NCBI RefSeq assembly: GCF_000265245.1
Contig: NZ_AJKS02000007.1
Coordinates: 67,998 to 131,997 of the forward strand
Reading direction: 5' to 3'
DNA: 64,000 nt
Source: Halomonas smyrnensis AAD6
Lineage (GTDB): Bacteria > Pseudomonadota > Gammaproteobacteria > Pseudomonadales > Halomonadaceae
This document shows, piece by piece, positions 14,287-22,160 of the stretch. Positions within the stretch are counted from its first letter, which is position 1, and every line of letters starts with the position of its first letter. The position numbers and the translations under genes are program-made. The notes below the pieces were generated by a model, which was not told the DNA's origin, made no database searches, and was given only the letters and a program-made list of their open reading frames with translations.

Positions 14287-14955
14287 TCAGGAGGTGAGCT
14301 GGTTGGCGACGATGCTCAGGTTGTCGACTAGCTGCGCGCGCAGGCTGTCCAGCGGGCCATTGACCAGCCGCTGTCCCGTCTCGCGCACGATCACCGTGGG
14401 CACCATGCTGACCCGCCACCGCCGGGCCAGACACAGATTGGCCTCGACGGCATCGAGCGTCGCCGGGTCTTCCATCAGCCGCGTGAAGGCATGGGTGCCG
14501 AACCCCGCTTCCCGGGCGATGGCCCTGAGCACCTCGGGATCCGCGACGTTGCGGGCCTCGCTGAGGTGGGCGACCTGGATGGCATCGAACATCCTCCAGT
14601 GGCCCGCCTGGCCCGCCAGGTACTGCGCGGCCTGGCAGGCCAGGGCACCGGGCAAGCCATGGGGATAGTCAAAGGGAGCCCGGCGCATACCCTCGATGTT
14701 GAAGCGCTCTGGAGCCTCACTGGCCTCCCGGCAGGCCGTCCAGTGATCGAGGATCGTCGCCTTGGCTCGGGCCATGGAGCCGAAGACCTCCACCATGCAT
14801 TCAGGGCTGTCCTGCAGAACGAAGGTGCGATGCCGGACATGCAGCTCGAACTCCTCGGCCAGCCGATGCAGCCGCGGCGACAGGTTGAAGCACCAGCCGC
14901 AGACGACATCGTGAAAGAAGTCGAGGGTCAGCGAGGGGGTGGACGGAAGGCTCAT
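14287..14955 (-). CDS. DsbA-family thiol oxidoreductase (FrnE-like)
   Basis: A 222-residue thioredoxin-fold protein with CGWC near residues 19-22 (FFHDVVCGWCFNLSP), a helical insert, and the cis-proline loop SMVPTVIV, as in cytoplasmic DsbA-like proteins. There is no signal peptide. The start codon overlaps the wrbA stop by 1 nt, so the two are translationally coupled. This points to a role in redox handling together with the WrbA quinone reductase. Confidence 0.82.
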   Translation of the reverse strand: MSLPSTPSLTLDFFHDVVCGWCFNLSPRLHRLAEEFELHVRHRTFVLQDSPECMVEVFGSMARAKATILDHWTACREASEAPERFNIEGMRRAPFDYPHGLPGALACQAAQYLAGQAGHWRMFDAIQVAHLSEARNVADPEVLRAIAREAGFGTHAFTRLMEDPATLDAVEANLCLARRWRVSMVPTVIVRETGQRLVNGPLDSLRAQLVDNLSIVANQLTS

Positions 14956-15605
14956 CAGACGCCCACCTCCTCGCCGGACGGCAGAGCAAGGCGCGAGCTA
15001 TCGCGACCGGCGGCCAGGTGCGCGGCGATCTCGGCCACATGGCGTCCCTGGAAGCGGGCGCCGGCCAGCTCCGTGTCGCTAGGCTGGCGCGAGCCGTCGC
15101 CGCCGGCCACGGTGCCGGCACCGTAGGGCGAGCCGCCGACGATCTCGTCGTGTCTCATCTGGCCCGTGAAGGTGTAGGGCAGCCCGGCGATCAGCATGCC
15201 GAAGTGCAGCAGGGGCACCTGGGTGGAGAGCACCGCCGCCTCATGGCCGCCATGCTGCGAGCCGGTGGAGGTAAAGACGGCACCTACCTTGCCGACCAGC
15301 GCATTGCGTGCCCAGAGCCCGCCGGCCTGATCGATGAACTGCTTCATCTGAGACGCCATGTTGCCGAAGCGCGTCGGCGTGCCGAGGATGATGGCGTCGT
15401 AGTCGGGCAGGTCTTCGACCCGGGCCTCCGGGGTGTCGTCGATGACCTGGCCTGCCGCCTGGCGCACCGCCGCCGATACCGTCTCGGGGACACGGCGGAG
15501 GTCGACCTGCACGCCGGGAAGGCTGCGGGCACCCTCAGCTTCCGCCTCGGCAAGGGAGCGAATATGGCCGTAGCTGGAGTAGTAGAGAACGAGAACGCGG
15601 GTCAT
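14955..15605 (-). CDS. wrbA: NAD(P)H:quinone oxidoreductase, WrbA type
   Basis: A 216-residue flavodoxin-fold protein. It has [17 protein letters not shown] at the N-terminus (FMN phosphate loop), [36 protein letters not shown] and [19 protein letters not shown], all classic WrbA segments. WrbA reduces quinones by two electrons and limits radical formation. The ATG at 15605 follows AGAGG; a longer frame from 15656 lacks a site. It heads the wrbA-dsbA-like-eamA run and lies 134 bp from a LysR gene transcribed in the same direction. Confidence 0.92.
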   Translation of the reverse strand: MTRVLVLYYSSYGHIRSLAEAEAEGARSLPGVQVDLRRVPETVSAAVRQAAGQVIDDTPEARVEDLPDYDAIILGTPTRFGNMASQMKQFIDQAGGLWARNALVGKVGAVFTSTGSQHGGHEAAVLSTQVPLLHFGMLIAGLPYTFTGQMRHDEIVGGSPYGAGTVAGGDGSRQPSDTELAGARFQGRHVAEIAAHLAAGRDSSRLALPSGEEVGV

Positions 15606-15691
15606 GGTAAGCCTCTCTGTTTCGCATGGGTGACGAAACAGAGCATGAGGCCGCATGAGAGGAAGAATAAGCGGGAAAATGGCAGGACATT

Positions 15692-15708
15692 CTTTACTCA
15701 GGGTAAAG
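15692..15708. promoter_or_regulatory. Inverted repeat upstream of wrbA
   Basis: CTTTACTCAGGGTAAAG is a perfect 6-bp inverted repeat with a 5-nt centre, inside the most A/T-rich part of the wrbA upstream region. Because the next gene upstream encodes a LysR regulator, it is a plausible operator. No binding evidence is available. Confidence 0.4.
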
Positions 15709-15739
15709 AGTGCCGAAAAGCGAGGGCACGACCTGGAGA

Positions 15740-16627
15740 TCAGCCGCCCAGCCGCTCCCTGAGGTGGTCGAGGAAGGCCAGGGTCTTAGCGTCGGTACCC
15801 AGGCGCGAGGCGGTAACGGCATAGACCTGTCGGGTCGGAAGCTCGAAGGCAGGCAGCACCCGCACCAGCTGGCCGGCCGCCTCGGCCGGATCGGAGATGA
15901 AGTCTGGCAGGGCGCCGATACCCTGGCCGGCGATCAGCATATCTCGCAGCATCAGGCTGCTGCCGACCTCCAGGCGCGCGGGGCAAGGCACCGAGACCGT
16001 ACCGTCGGGGCCTTGTAGCACCCAGTGGTGGGCATCGTCCGCCAACAGGTAGCTCACCGCCTCATGCTCGGCGAGTGCCTCCGGCCCCCGCGGGGTGCCA
16101 TGGGCCGCCAGGTAGGCCGGGCTGGCGAACAGTCGCTGGTGCACCGGCGCGATGCGCCGGGCGATGAGGCTCGAGTCCGACAGGGTGGCGCGCACCCGGA
16201 TCGACAGGTCGAAGCCTCCCTCGACCATGTCGATCACGCGATCCTCCAGGGCCAGCGACACCTCGACCTCCGGATAGCGCTCCATGAAGCCGGGCAGCAG
16301 CGGCGACAGCACCATCAGGCCGAAGGACTGAGGCGCATTGATACGCAGCCGTCCCCGCACGCGGTCGGTATGCTCGCGCACCCTTTCCTCGACCTGGTCG
16401 ACCTCCGCGAGCAGGCGACAACTCTCCTCGTAGTAGAGGCGACCCTGCTCGGTCAGGGACATTCTGCGGGTGGTGCGCGTGAGCAGCGTGCAGCCCAGGT
16501 GCCGTTCCAGGCGCTTGGTGTCACGGCTCAAGAGCCCGGGAGAAATGCCGAGATCCTCCGCCGCCCTGGCGAAGCTGCCACGCTCCACGATGCGGCAGAA
16601 GGCCCTCATGACCGCCAATCTGTCCAA
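15740..16627 (-). CDS. LysR-family transcriptional regulator
   Basis: About 295 residues with an N-terminal winged helix ([40 protein letters not shown]) and a periplasmic-binding-like effector domain, close in type to the DsdC/AaeR-like group that controls quinone or aldehyde defence genes. A TTG at 16627 is preferred because it starts at the usual LysR N-terminus and has GGAG 8 nt upstream; an ATG at 16663 would add 12 residues. It reads toward wrbA in the same direction and is the last gene of the direct-repeat-bounded block. It probably regulates wrbA. Confidence 0.85.
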   Translation of the reverse strand: MDRLAVMRAFCRIVERGSFARAAEDLGISPGLLSRDTKRLERHLGCTLLTRTTRRMSLTEQGRLYYEESCRLLAEVDQVEERVREHTDRVRGRLRINAPQSFGLMVLSPLLPGFMERYPEVEVSLALEDRVIDMVEGGFDLSIRVRATLSDSSLIARRIAPVHQRLFASPAYLAAHGTPRGPEALAEHEAVSYLLADDAHHWVLQGPDGTVSVPCPARLEVGSSLMLRDMLIAGQGIGALPDFISDPAEAAGQLVRVLPAFELPTRQVYAVTASRLGTDAKTLAFLDHLRERLGG

Positions 16628-16807
16628 GGTGTGACTCCGTAAATGCTGCGGGAAAATAGGCACGATCTGCCTCTGCGGACAGAGACGGCCAGCGGGGAGA
16701 TCCTGTGGTCACCGGATCATGCCTCATGCCCGCCGCTGTTCACAGGGGGCAGGCGGTTACTACTTGAGCTTGAGGGTCGGATGCCGCCGCTGCGCGGCGC
16801 CGGGCTA

Positions 16808-16863
16808 CGCGCCATCGACCGGCCCAACCGCTCCAAGGCGGGCGTGGCGCTGGCCGCCCGGTA
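16808..16863 (+). pseudogene. Relic of the 3' end of an HMG-CoA lyase gene (direct repeat copy B)
   Basis: Positions 16808-16857 match liuE 11238-11287 at 48 of 50 bases, and the frame ends in a TAG at 16861-16863 where liuE has its TAA. It encodes the same C-terminal peptide, AIDRPNRSKAGVALAA, then Arg instead of Lys. No other part of the gene is present upstream. It may be the original end of the gene, displaced when the 11.3-16.8 kb block was inserted. Confidence 0.75.
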
Positions 16864-16888
16864 GGCTCGCGACGCGCCAGAACGCAGA

Positions 16889-16920
16889 AGCCCCGAGCCG
16901 GTTGACCGGCTCGGGGCTTT
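16889..16920. terminator. Perfect hairpin terminator after the liuE relic and dabA
   Basis: A 14-bp perfect stem (AGCCCCGAGCCGGT and its complement) with a 2-nt loop, followed by TT on the plus strand. It lies 75 bp beyond the dabA stop on the minus strand and just after the relic stop codon on the plus strand, so it can serve both directions. Confidence 0.75.
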
Positions 16921-16994
16921 AGTGGCGCTTCGGCGCGCGAGCCCGACAGGCTCTGTGCGGAAACCGTCTGCGCTCGCCGACTTTGCGCAAAAGC

Positions 16995-19484
16995 CTAGGG
17001 CCGGCGCCACTCCCCCTTCCGGTATGCCAGGATCTCGCCGCTCTCGTCATCGAGGGCGAACAGGTGCAGCCAGCCGTTATTCACCAGCGACTGCAGGCTC
17101 TCGTGGCGCGCGATGATGGCCTCGATTGCCTCGGTGGGCGCCGCGAGATAGGCACTCAGGCGCAGGGGCTCGTGACGCCAGCGCTCGCCGTCGTGCACCG
17201 ACTGCAGCGGCAGGCCGATGCGCAGGTCGCCGCCGTTACCCTCGAAGACACCGATGTGCCCACCGACCACGTTGTGCAGTACCTTGTTGCCGCTGCCGAA
17301 CTTGCTATTGTCGGTGACAGAGGCGTTGTACTGCATGTTGATCCAGTGGGCGACCACCATGGGCGCGGTCATGATCAGTTCCAGCCGCGAGGAGTCGGTG
17401 TCCGAGCGCCAGTCGTAGTCGTGCAGGAAGCTGCGCCCGTCGAGGTCCAACGGCGTGGTGAGCCGCCGCGGCGCGGCGATGAAGCTGGCGTTGTTGGCCA
17501 GGCCCCACTCCGGACGCGTCTGCGCCCAGTCGGCGCCGCGGCGATCGAGGGTCTTCTCCAGCTCCAGTGCGTCGGCCGACAGGCCGAGACTGGCGGCACG
17601 CTCGCGCCGGGCCTGGTCGCCGGCCCGCTCGAGCCAGGCACGCTCCTCCTCGCTCAGCGCGAAGGCATCCGCTTCCCCCTCCGGCAGCTCGATGCGATCG
17701 GTGATGGTGTGGTGCAGCGCCGGCACGAAGCGGGTCGTTTCCGGGATCACGAGGCCGCTCTCGGCCAGCACCTCGCGCAGCGCGGGATCGTTGAGCAGCC
17801 TCGCCAGGGCCCTCACCGAGACCTCCCCGGACTGCCCGCCGCAGGCCCCGCACTCGAGCCCCGCGGCATGCGGATTGTTGCTGCTGTGACTGCCGTGCCC
17901 CACCAGCAGCACCCGGGGTGCGAGGTGCTCGGCGAGCCCCATGGCCCCCAGCACGGTCCTTGCGAGCGTCGCCTTGTCGGCCAGGGTCAACGCCTCGCCG
18001 CTGTCGCGCCAGTGCCAGCCGAGCTCGTCCATGGCGAGCGGCTCGCGCTTGGCCTTGGCCTCGAGCGAGCGGCGCAGCAGCTTGCCGGCATAGAGCAGGC
18101 CGCCCGTTTCCACCGCGGTGAAGCTGGCACTCGCCGTGCGGCTCCACTCCTGCAGGCGCGCCTTCCAGTTGAGCTGCTTCGCCGAACGAGCCTCACCCTC
18201 GCAGGAACCGCTCCTGAGGGTCACCCGCGGCGCCAGCAGGCCCGGCAAATGGGGCTGGGCCAGCGCGGTGCCATCCTGCTGGTGTTCCAGGGGCAGGCCG
18301 AAGAAGCCGGCGAAGCCCAGGGTCTGGATAGACGGGCTCTGGCTTTCCAGCGCACGGCGCAGCGGCTCGGAGCGCACGTCGATGCAGAACACCGCCTGCA
18401 GGCGAGGTTCCTCGGGCGACGAGGCCGAGGCACGCACCGCCTCGCCCAGGGCACGGTGCAGCGGCTGCTGGTAGGCCAGCTCGCCGGCGAGCTGCCACAC
18501 CCACAGGGGCCGCTGGGCGCGCCGATGGCGTTCGACCCGCTGCGGCATCTCCTCCAGCTCGGCGTGCCACTGGCGAGTCAGATGGTCGCCCTGGTCGGGA
18601 TACTCCGCCCGGATGTAACGCCACAGCGCCAGCTCCCACGCCAGACGCATCGCCAGCAGGCTGCGCATGTCCGACGCGGGCCCCACGCGCTCGCTCTCTT
18701 CCTGCGGCGTGGCCAGCGCCTGCTGCCAGTCCTGGTAGGCCACCCAGGCGGCCCAGCCGTTGATGTCGAGCAGCAGGGCCTGGGCATAGCTCTCGAGACG
18801 CTCTGTATCCACCTCCAGCTCGGCGACGGCGGCCTGGAAGAGCCCGTCCTCGGTGTCCGGCAGGGTCTTGAAGTAGCGCAGTAGCGTCGGCTCGCCCATC
18901 AGGATGGCGATGCCGCGATCCTTCAGGGTCATCTCCCGCCAGTGCTGATAGAGCCGCATGCCGCGGGGCGCCTGCAGTCGCTCGGCGTTGAGCGGCCCAT
19001 CCTCCTGGAAGTAGGCGGCGCAGAACTGGCTGATCTGCTGGGTAATCTCGTCGCGCCAGGCCATCTTGTGCTGGCGGTCGCGGCGGGCATCGATCAGGTC
19101 GCTGATGTTGTGCCAGTGGGGCAGCCGGCCGAGTTCCTCGACGACATCCAGCAGGTCGCGGTAGCCGCCTTGGTAGTCGAGCCGCTCGGCCGCTTCTTCC
19201 AGGTGTTCCGACGTGATCTCGCCGCGTTGCCAGGCGTCCAGGTAATGGCTCGGCGGCATCAGGCACTGGACGTTGCCCAGCGCCGAGAGCCGCGCCGACA
19301 CGGTCGTGGCATCCTCGCCGCGCTGGGTCCAGTAGGGGCTCACCGCAATCAGACGATCCAGCGGCCAGTTCGGGGCGATGCGTGCGCAGGCGCGGTCCAG
19401 CGCCGCGTCCTGGTCAGCGGTCAGCGGCGCGACGTCGTTCGCGTCGGCCGGGCGCACGGCACTAGCATGTTCGAGACTCGTCAT
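16995..19484 (-). CDS. dabA: DabA, inorganic carbon-accumulation subunit (DUF2309)
   Basis: An 829-residue DUF2309 protein, the beta-carbonic-anhydrase-like cytoplasmic subunit of the DAB complex that drives CO2 hydration to bicarbonate with the cation-conducting DabB. The zinc ligands described for DabA appear as Cys367 and Asp369 (FCIDVRSE), His530 (GHGSHSS) and Cys545 (ECGACGG); the 2- and 15-residue spacings match the family. The frame is open far upstream inside dabB, but the ATG at 19484 overlaps the dabB stop (ATGA) and has GGGAG upstream. The gene pair likely supplies bicarbonate for heterotrophic carboxylations, including the methylcrotonyl-CoA carboxylase encoded nearby. Confidence 0.93.
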   Translation of the reverse strand: MTSLEHASAVRPADANDVAPLTADQDAALDRACARIAPNWPLDRLIAVSPYWTQRGEDATTVSARLSALGNVQCLMPPSHYLDAWQRGEITSEHLEEAAERLDYQGGYRDLLDVVEELGRLPHWHNISDLIDARRDRQHKMAWRDEITQQISQFCAAYFQEDGPLNAERLQAPRGMRLYQHWREMTLKDRGIAILMGEPTLLRYFKTLPDTEDGLFQAAVAELEVDTERLESYAQALLLDINGWAAWVAYQDWQQALATPQEESERVGPASDMRSLLAMRLAWELALWRYIRAEYPDQGDHLTRQWHAELEEMPQRVERHRRAQRPLWVWQLAGELAYQQPLHRALGEAVRASASSPEEPRLQAVFCIDVRSEPLRRALESQSPSIQTLGFAGFFGLPLEHQQDGTALAQPHLPGLLAPRVTLRSGSCEGEARSAKQLNWKARLQEWSRTASASFTAVETGGLLYAGKLLRRSLEAKAKREPLAMDELGWHWRDSGEALTLADKATLARTVLGAMGLAEHLAPRVLLVGHGSHSSNNPHAAGLECGACGGQSGEVSVRALARLLNDPALREVLAESGLVIPETTRFVPALHHTITDRIELPEGEADAFALSEEERAWLERAGDQARRERAASLGLSADALELEKTLDRRGADWAQTRPEWGLANNASFIAAPRRLTTPLDLDGRSFLHDYDWRSDTDSSRLELIMTAPMVVAHWINMQYNASVTDNSKFGSGNKVLHNVVGGHIGVFEGNGGDLRIGLPLQSVHDGERWRHEPLRLSAYLAAPTEAIEAIIARHESLQSLVNNGWLHLFALDDESGEILAYRKGEWRRP

Positions 19485-21061
19485 TGGGAACTCCCGCGAA
19501 AGACGGTGTGCAGCTGCTTGGCCCTGATCCGGCCGGGCAGGTCGTGGGGCCAGAGCCTGAGGGTATTCCGGGTGACCCACTCGTCCAGGTAAAAGCCGGC
19601 ATAGCAGTAGCGGTTGAGGGTCTGGGATGCCGGATAGTGAAGCCCATGGCGCTGCAGCCAGTAGCCCGCGAAGAGCAGCACGAACAGCGCACTCACCCAC
19701 AGGTCGCCCCAGAGCGAGACGCGGTGACCGGTCTCGGGCAGAAAGGCGGCGAACAGCGTCTTGAGTCCGACGTAGGCGAGCACCACCAGCGCGGCCAGGC
19801 CGACAAAGCCGACGACGGAGCCCGCGGCGCGCTCGCTGTTGCGCTCGGCCAGCAGCACGGTCAGGGCGAGGGCAAGCAGCACCCAGGGGCTGTTGGCGTC
19901 GAAGGCCGCCGCCTCTGTCAGGCTGCGTGCCAGCGCCACCACCGCGGCCACCAGCGACACGCTGACAAGGCCAGCCAAGAGCCACTGGCTCGGCGTGGGA
20001 CTGCGTCCGGGGGCCCGGCGGCGCAGCAGATCCTGCTCGACCGCCTCGCCCGAGCTCAGGAAGGCGTAGGCCTTGTAACAGGAGTGCGCCAGCAGGTGCA
20101 GCATCGCTAGCTCCGTCAGCCCCAGGGCGATCTCGACCAGCATCAGGCCCATCTGGGCGCTGGTGGACCAGGCCAGGCGCACCTTGATGCTGACGCGGGT
20201 CATCATGACCAGCGCCGCCAGCACGCTGCCGATGCCCGCCACCGCCAGGACCAGCGCCTGGGCCGGAGCCGAGCGCATCAGCAGCGGCGAAAACAGCAGC
20301 AGCAGGTAACCGCCGAGGTTGATCACGCCGCCGTGCAGGGTGGCCGACACCGGCGTGGGCGCCTCGACCACCTGGATCAACCAACCGTGCAGCGGGAGCT
20401 GGGCGCACTTGATCAGCGCCGCCATCGCGAGCAGACAGGCCGCCGCCTGTTCCGTCAGGGTCAGGACGCCGTCGGCGGAGGCATAGTCGCTCACGATGAC
20501 GCTGATCCGGGCGCTGTCGTGGTGCAGGTAGAGCAGCAGGAAGGCCACCATGGCACAGAGCTCGGCGGCGCGAGCGAAGAGAAACTTCTTGTGGACCGCC
20601 AGCGCCGCACGGGGGCGGTCGGGATAGAACATCAGCAGCTGATGCATCGCCAGGCTGATGCCCAGCCAGGCCAACAGGAACGCGAGGAGGTGATCGCCGA
20701 GCACCGCGACGCTCACCGCGGCAAACACCGCCTGAACGAGGGCGACGAAGCGCCGCTGGCGCGGCTCGCCCTGCAGGTAGGTGGCGCTGTAACGCACCAC
20801 CACGAAGGCGATGAAGTTGGCCAGCAGCAGCATGACCAGCTGCAGCACGCCGCTATGCCACCAGCCGACCACCGCCGGAAGGCCCGATACCAGCCCCAGC
20901 ACCAGCGCCGAGGCCGACAGCAGCAGGCCGCTGGTGGTCGTGATCCGGCCGGTGCGCCAGGCACGCTCGCGGGGGGCGCGTGCGCTCGTCACTGCCCCCA
21001 GCGCCAGGATGACCGGCACCAGAGTAAGCAGGAAGGTGAAGAACAGCGCATGTCCGTGCAT
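19481..21061 (-). CDS. dabB: DabB, proton/cation-conducting membrane subunit (NuoL/MrpA-like)
   Basis: A 526-residue polytopic protein of the proton_antipo_M family, with many hydrophobic segments and the family Lys/His-bearing region ALIKCAQLPLHGWLIQVVEAPTPVSATLHGGVINLGGYLLL. It pairs with DabA to energise inorganic carbon uptake. The ATG at 21061 has GGAGG 6 nt upstream and is preferred over 21082. The stop overlaps the dabA start by 4 nt. Transcription probably starts in the A/T-rich gap shared with the divergent LysR gene. Confidence 0.92.
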   Translation of the reverse strand: MHGHALFFTFLLTLVPVILALGAVTSARAPRERAWRTGRITTTSGLLLSASALVLGLVSGLPAVVGWWHSGVLQLVMLLLANFIAFVVVRYSATYLQGEPRQRRFVALVQAVFAAVSVAVLGDHLLAFLLAWLGISLAMHQLLMFYPDRPRAALAVHKKFLFARAAELCAMVAFLLLYLHHDSARISVIVSDYASADGVLTLTEQAAACLLAMAALIKCAQLPLHGWLIQVVEAPTPVSATLHGGVINLGGYLLLLFSPLLMRSAPAQALVLAVAGIGSVLAALVMMTRVSIKVRLAWSTSAQMGLMLVEIALGLTELAMLHLLAHSCYKAYAFLSSGEAVEQDLLRRRAPGRSPTPSQWLLAGLVSVSLVAAVVALARSLTEAAAFDANSPWVLLALALTVLLAERNSERAAGSVVGFVGLAALVVLAYVGLKTLFAAFLPETGHRVSLWGDLWVSALFVLLFAGYWLQRHGLHYPASQTLNRYCYAGFYLDEWVTRNTLRLWPHDLPGRIRAKQLHTVFRGSSQ

Positions 21062-21082
21062 GGAAGGCCTCCGGTGGTCCAT

Positions 21083-21161
21083 GGAGCGTGCAGTATCCGG
21101 CGAGCCGCTTTTTAATTAAAATAGATATTTATTGACCTATTGTTCTATAAAAAAGAACCCA
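21083..21161. promoter_or_regulatory. A/T-rich divergent promoter/operator between dabB and LysR
   Basis: This 79-nt gap is strikingly A/T-rich against its surroundings and contains ATAGA near 21120 and TCTAT near 21145 as an inverted pair, with further T-N11-A type spacings expected of LysR sites. It separates divergent dabB and lysR starts, the usual setting for LysR control of its neighbour. Confidence 0.5.
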
Positions 21162-22061
21162 ATGAGCCGACTCAACTACCATCACCTCTACTACTTCTGG
21201 CGCGTGGCCCGCGAGGGCAAGCTCACGCGGGTGGCGGAAACGCTGCACCTGTCGCAGAGCGCCCTCTCGGCACAGATCCGCAAGCTGGAAGACAGAATGG
21301 GCAAGCCGCTCTTCGAGCGACGCCATCGCGCCCTGGTGCTGACCGAGGCAGGACGACGGGTGTTCAACTATGCCGAGGTGATCTTCACCAAGGGCGAGGA
21401 GCTGGAGTCGCTGATCGGCCGCGGCATCGAGCCCGAGTATCAGCGCCTGCGCATCGGCACGCTCTCCACCATGTCGCGCAACTTCATCGAGAGCTTCATC
21501 GCCCCCCTGATCCACCAGAGCGGCCAGCGCGTCCACTTCAGCCTGCACGCCCGCGACATGGCCAACCTGCTCGATGGCCTGGCCCGCCACGAACTCGACG
21601 TGGTGCTGACCAATACCCAGATGCCGCCATCCGATTCCCCGCAGGCCTCATGGCAGAGTCAGCTGCTGGCCCGGCAGCCGCTGTCGATCATCGGCCCGCC
21701 CGACTCGCTCCCCGGCCGCCCCTTCCCCGAGGGCTTCGACGACATGCGCTGGGTGCTCCCCGGCGAGCATCACGAGATTCGCCGCGCCTTCGATGGCCAC
21801 TGCAGCCTGTACCAGTATCGGCCGAAGATCCTCGCCGAGGCCGACGACATGGCCATGCTGCGCCTGCTGGCCCGTGACAGCGGCGCCCTGAGCGTGATGC
21901 CCGAGGTGGTGGTCAAGGACGAGCTGCAGCAGGGGCGTCTGACCCGCGTGGAGCAGCTGCCCAACGTCTACGAGAACTTCTATGCCATCACCCTGCCCCG
22001 GGAGTTCATGCCGGGCATCGTCTCGGAGCTGCTGGCCCGGCCCCCGAAGGACATGGCCTAG
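21162..22061 (+). CDS. LysR-family regulator of the dab genes (NhaR-like)
   Basis: A 299-residue LysR protein starting MSRLNYHHLYYFWRVAREGKLTRVAE, which closely resembles the NhaR branch. The winged helix is LHLSQSALSAQIRKLE and the effector-binding domain follows. NhaR proteins respond to Na+; related LysR proteins neighbour DAB operons in other bacteria. The start at 21162 is chosen at the conserved N-terminus, although only a weak AAAGAA precedes it; 21132 would add ten atypical residues. It is divergent from dabBA and probably controls them. Confidence 0.85.
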   Translation: MSRLNYHHLYYFWRVAREGKLTRVAETLHLSQSALSAQIRKLEDRMGKPLFERRHRALVLTEAGRRVFNYAEVIFTKGEELESLIGRGIEPEYQRLRIGTLSTMSRNFIESFIAPLIHQSGQRVHFSLHARDMANLLDGLARHELDVVLTNTQMPPSDSPQASWQSQLLARQPLSIIGPPDSLPGRPFPEGFDDMRWVLPGEHHEIRRAFDGHCSLYQYRPKILAEADDMAMLRLLARDSGALSVMPEVVVKDELQQGRLTRVEQLPNVYENFYAITLPREFMPGIVSELLARPPKDMA

Positions 22062-22087
22062 GTCGGTGACCCCTTGCCCCCAACGAA

Positions 22088-22120
22088 AAGCCCCGAACCG
22101 GTCTCCCGGTTCGGGGCTTT
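22088..22120. terminator. Bidirectional terminator between LysR and ycaO-type gene
   Basis: A perfect stem (AAGCCCCGAACCGG with its complement) and short TCTC loop, ending in TTT on the plus strand and followed by TTTTCG on the minus strand. It lies between the convergent stop codons at 22061 and 22161. Confidence 0.85.
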
Positions 22121-22160
22121 GCCTTGTCAGGCAGTTTTACCGGCTAGCGCAACGCGCGGC

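Larger units (their letters stand above)
16628..16994. other. Gene-free junction region between LysR and dabA
   Basis: A 367-nt region without a supported gene. It holds the relic of the 3' end of liuE (16808-16863) and a perfect terminator hairpin (16889-16920). The part 16665-16807 does not resemble the liuE sequence that precedes copy A. Confidence 0.6.
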
